Positions 61,660 to 64,000 of a stretch of 64,000 nucleotides of DNA are shown in pieces. How positions within the stretch are numbered: the first letter of the stretch is position 1; each line of letters starts with the position of its first letter. The position numbers were made by a program, and so were the translations under genes. The notes under the pieces are model-generated. The model saw nothing but the letters and a program-made list of their open reading frames with translations, was not told where the DNA came from and ran no database searches. The stretch comes from Phoebastria nigripes (lineage: Eukaryota; Chordata; Aves; Procellariiformes; Diomedeidae), in the NCBI GenBank assembly GCA_035582835.1, contig JAYKAV010003376.1, positions 1,022,372-1,086,371 on the forward strand, given 5' to 3'.

Positions 61660-62939
61660 GCAACAGTTAAGTCCCTGGTAGATTGTACACATGGCCCCAC
61701 TTCACCTAATTTTAAATAAATTTTAATCAACTTGAGACAGAAAAGTTGCACACCTAACTTTAAGGATTCAGCTGTGATAAGCAGATTGATTAGGAGCACA
61801 TCAAGCTATATTATGGCATATTTGTTCTTTTATTTACCATTTATTCTCTCATCTATTCTCTGCTGTAATTCTATGTCTCCTCAAAACACAGGATTAAAAG
61901 CAAAGGAAATCTCAAATAATGGGATAAAATGAATGTGCAGGAAATGAATGGGTGAATTAGATTACAGCAGATGAAACACTGAGGTCTCAAATGCAAAATG
62001 CATGGAGTTTATTTAATTTGTTACTCTTTTAAAATGAAAATATGCTCACTGACTTGAATTAGTAATTTCCCTGTTTTAAGATATGTTAGGCCATTACAGC
62101 TAAGCCTGTTTCCAGAGCAGTGAAATAAATGGAAAACAGCCAGTCTCCCAGGGAACACACTAGCTCACTGCATTTTGCCAGCCCAGTGAAACAGTGCTAA
62201 TATCAACTCCAGAGCAAACCGTGCTTCTGCTGTAGGGGCTGCATGCAAAGGAATTGATAATGACTAGCAACAAATACTTAAAATGGCAGAGCAAGGCACT
62301 ACAGATTTTAACACAAGTTTTAATGTGCATAGCAAGCACAGAGAGTAATTGATTTAAAGAACATTTAAAAAATTATTGTTCCTGACCTCTCCCTCCCTCT
62401 CTCCTCCAGTTAGCATAGGGTTCCACAAATAATTAATGTGGCATTCAGTGTGACTGAAACACAAATCCATGTGAAGGAAGCAAGAGATGGGAACCACAGT
62501 CAAGAGCCTCCTAAATAAGTTCTGCCAGCATAAGAGAGAAACACTGCTCTGTCAGTCTCTGACCTGAGTCAGGGCATCCCAGCCCCTCACCTCCACCCCA
62601 CACCTCCAGGTTTCTCAGATATATTATTTTGCGTGTAATGATCTGAGGGGACTGAAGTCTCTGCTGGAGGACCACAAGTGTGTGGCAGGCCTCTCTAGAC
62701 AGGTCGGCAGACCACAGTTTGTGAAGACAGTGAGTAGCAGTTGTGTTACTGCATCACAGCCCTAGAATTAAATAAGACTCTGGCCATTCTGGTACCCAAA
62801 CATACCAACTGCTTTCCAGAACACCCAGTAAAGTTATAAAAATCCTTCTCACCGTGTTGTATGGATACAGGAGAGATTTCTGACATTACAGCCCCAAATA
62901 ACATTAAGATTGCAAATTCAAGGAGGATTCAGGCACATC

Positions 62940-63030
62940 TTGCCTTAGTAAAACACTCTAGGACTACTGGGTAATAAGATGGACCAGATGATGCCACTAG
63001 GCAGACCTTCTTGCCCATTTTAATGCATCT
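62940..63030 (+). mobile_element. Possible ancient CR1-like 3' fragment
   Basis: The segments ggactactgggtaataagat and ggaccagatgatgccactag resemble the old CR1 tail 'ggatactgggctagatggac cattggtctgacccagtatg'. Only about 70 bases can be paired by eye, so this is tentative. Confidence 0.35.
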
Positions 63031-63547
63031 GCTGATTAAGAATGGATGGGACAGACTGGGATGGAAAACACCCTGTGCATGTATTTCTTTACATTTATAT
63101 TCCTTGTTCTCACACAAAGGAGGTACACTTACACCGTCTGCCTTTCATGTGCACTGACTATCCCACTCTTTTTGCTAGATGTCTACATTTAGACCATGCA
63201 AACATTGCCTCAAAACCCCAAAGAGTTCCAGACCATGGTGCTCCCGATGTGTTTCAAGCAGGGAGACTATGTAGAGAAATGGATATGACTGGAATAGAGT
63301 CAGCCACAAATCAGCCGTCTAGAAGTAGAATCAATTCAGTGCAAAAAGTTGGTAAGTGATGAGTGTTTGGGATTTCCTATGTATTTTTATGAGCTGTGGC
63401 TCTTTCCTCATAAAAAAGATTCACATCTGCTTTGGAGGATATGTGACTGCTGGTGCTGGGCTGGAGCACAACATCCTGATTCAGTACTGAAAAGATATAG
63501 ATATACATTGCCAGTAAAACATAATTAAAGTTGGCATTCCCAGTGAC

Positions 63548-63620
63548 TAGGATGTAGGACCAGGAGCCAGAATGCCTGATCTTGGTCTCTAGCACTGCTG
63601 ATTTTTGGCAGGTTGCTACC
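63548..63620 (+). mobile_element. Short MIR-like fragment
   Basis: The segments gaccaggagccagaatgcct and tctctagcactgctgatttt follow 'gactgggagccaggactcct' and 'ctggctctgccactgacttg' of MIR-type elements. Only the 5' part is visible. Confidence 0.45.
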
Positions 63621-64000
63621 AGAGTCTGCTATTTTAGTATATTCAGCTTGAGACAGCAATGGCCAGATTTGCAGGGTAACAAAGCTAGCATCTTTGGGGC
63701 CAAAACCAGCAGGTGGATTTTTCAAACAAACTCATGAAGCTCATTGGTGCTGACTGCACTTGGAAATGTGGCAAGTGGCAACAAAAAGGGTTTGCCAGGT
63801 GTTGAGCAAATTCTGAAACTTTTCTATTCTTACCCAGCTGCTGCTAGAGGAGATCTGTGCCACTGACAGTCCATTCCCTCACCCTTCTGCCCCAAAGATA
63901 AGCACTTTCTAAAAACCAGCCCTGTAGAGGTCAAGATGGAAAGCCTTTTAGTAACAGAGACAATCAGTATTGCTGGTCACTTGAGAAATGCAGGCTTGAG

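Larger units (their letters stand above)
54860..64000 (-). other. AGBL4: AGBL4 intron, partial (5' end beyond the right edge)
   Basis: This is sequence upstream of the exon at 54745-54859 in gene orientation. It ends with a pyrimidine-rich tract and cag acceptor at the exon. It holds a compound tandem repeat (55349-55412), ancient repeats (55515-55580, 55960-56165, possibly 62940-63030 and 63548-63620), a TAAT-rich candidate regulatory block (58140-58470) and an A47 run (61609-61655). The stretches 56170-58130, 58480-61600 and 61660-62930 show nothing else that I can name. No exon bearing the HPGE zinc motif was recognised. Confidence 0.78.

Noticed and set aside
61554..61799. Minus frame with a poly-Phe run
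   Set aside because: It is translation of the A47 homopolymer on the opposite strand.
1..64000. CRISPR arrays, bacterial operons or prophage-like systems
   Set aside because: The spliced vertebrate exons and CR1 element show this is eukaryotic intron sequence. No regularly spaced direct repeats were seen.
54860..64000. Search for the AGBL4 exon with the HPGE zinc motif
   Set aside because: No matching codon pattern with splice sites was found by eye. It most likely lies beyond the right edge.

Overview
This window is vertebrate nuclear DNA, very probably from a bird. It is AT-rich, has no dense gene order, and carries a well-preserved 3' end of a CR1 LINE (44391-44764) whose terminus is the ATTCTATG repeat typical of archosaur CR1. 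Only this one well-preserved element was recognised in 64 kb. The other interspersed repeats seen are old, decayed fragments of types shared by birds, turtles and crocodiles. That low density of young transposons fits a bird better than a mammal.

The gene content I can support is two coding exons of one gene on the minus strand: AGBL4, which encodes cytosolic carboxypeptidase 6 (CCP6), an M14-family deglutamylase. The upstream exon (54745-54859) ends in NPDGVYLGNY plus two bases of an Arg codon. The next exon (14450-14561) supplies the last base of that codon and continues CSLMGFDLNRHW. Both exons have consensus splice sites, and their phases agree across a 40,183-bp intron. All other sequence is intron of this gene: 1-14449 (open at the left edge), 14562-54744 (complete) and 54860-64000 (open at the right edge). 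The exons with the HPGE zinc motif and the later catalytic residues were not found and should lie outside the window, to the right and left respectively.

The introns hold several kinds of sequence. There is a decayed Jockey-superfamily (CR1/L3-like) reverse transcriptase relic at 2560-3540, and a possible L1/Tx1-type LINE relic at 17330-17475. Old CR1 pieces lie at 6265-6450, 55960-56165 and perhaps 62940-63030. MIR/CORE-SINE-like relics lie at 21937-22095, 23218-23405, 30590-30775 and 63548-63620. Many short ancient amniote repeats built around 'cattgacttcaatgg'-like cores are also present. Simple sequence includes a 64-base C homopolymer at 20383-20446 (poly-G in the AGBL4 transcript), a 47-base A run at 61609-61655, recurring A/C or G/T tracts, and three short tandem duplications. 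One 61-base N gap (36983-37043) is flanked by a T run and an A run, and 20 isolated N bases are scattered through the window.

The many 60-190 codon open frames look like chance frames in AT-rich intron, so I do not annotate them as genes. I found no operon, CRISPR array, RNA gene or novel defence-like system. The observations most worth a second look are the poly-C tract, the two LINE relics, the possible conserved non-coding blocks (especially 58140-58470) and the structure around the N gap.
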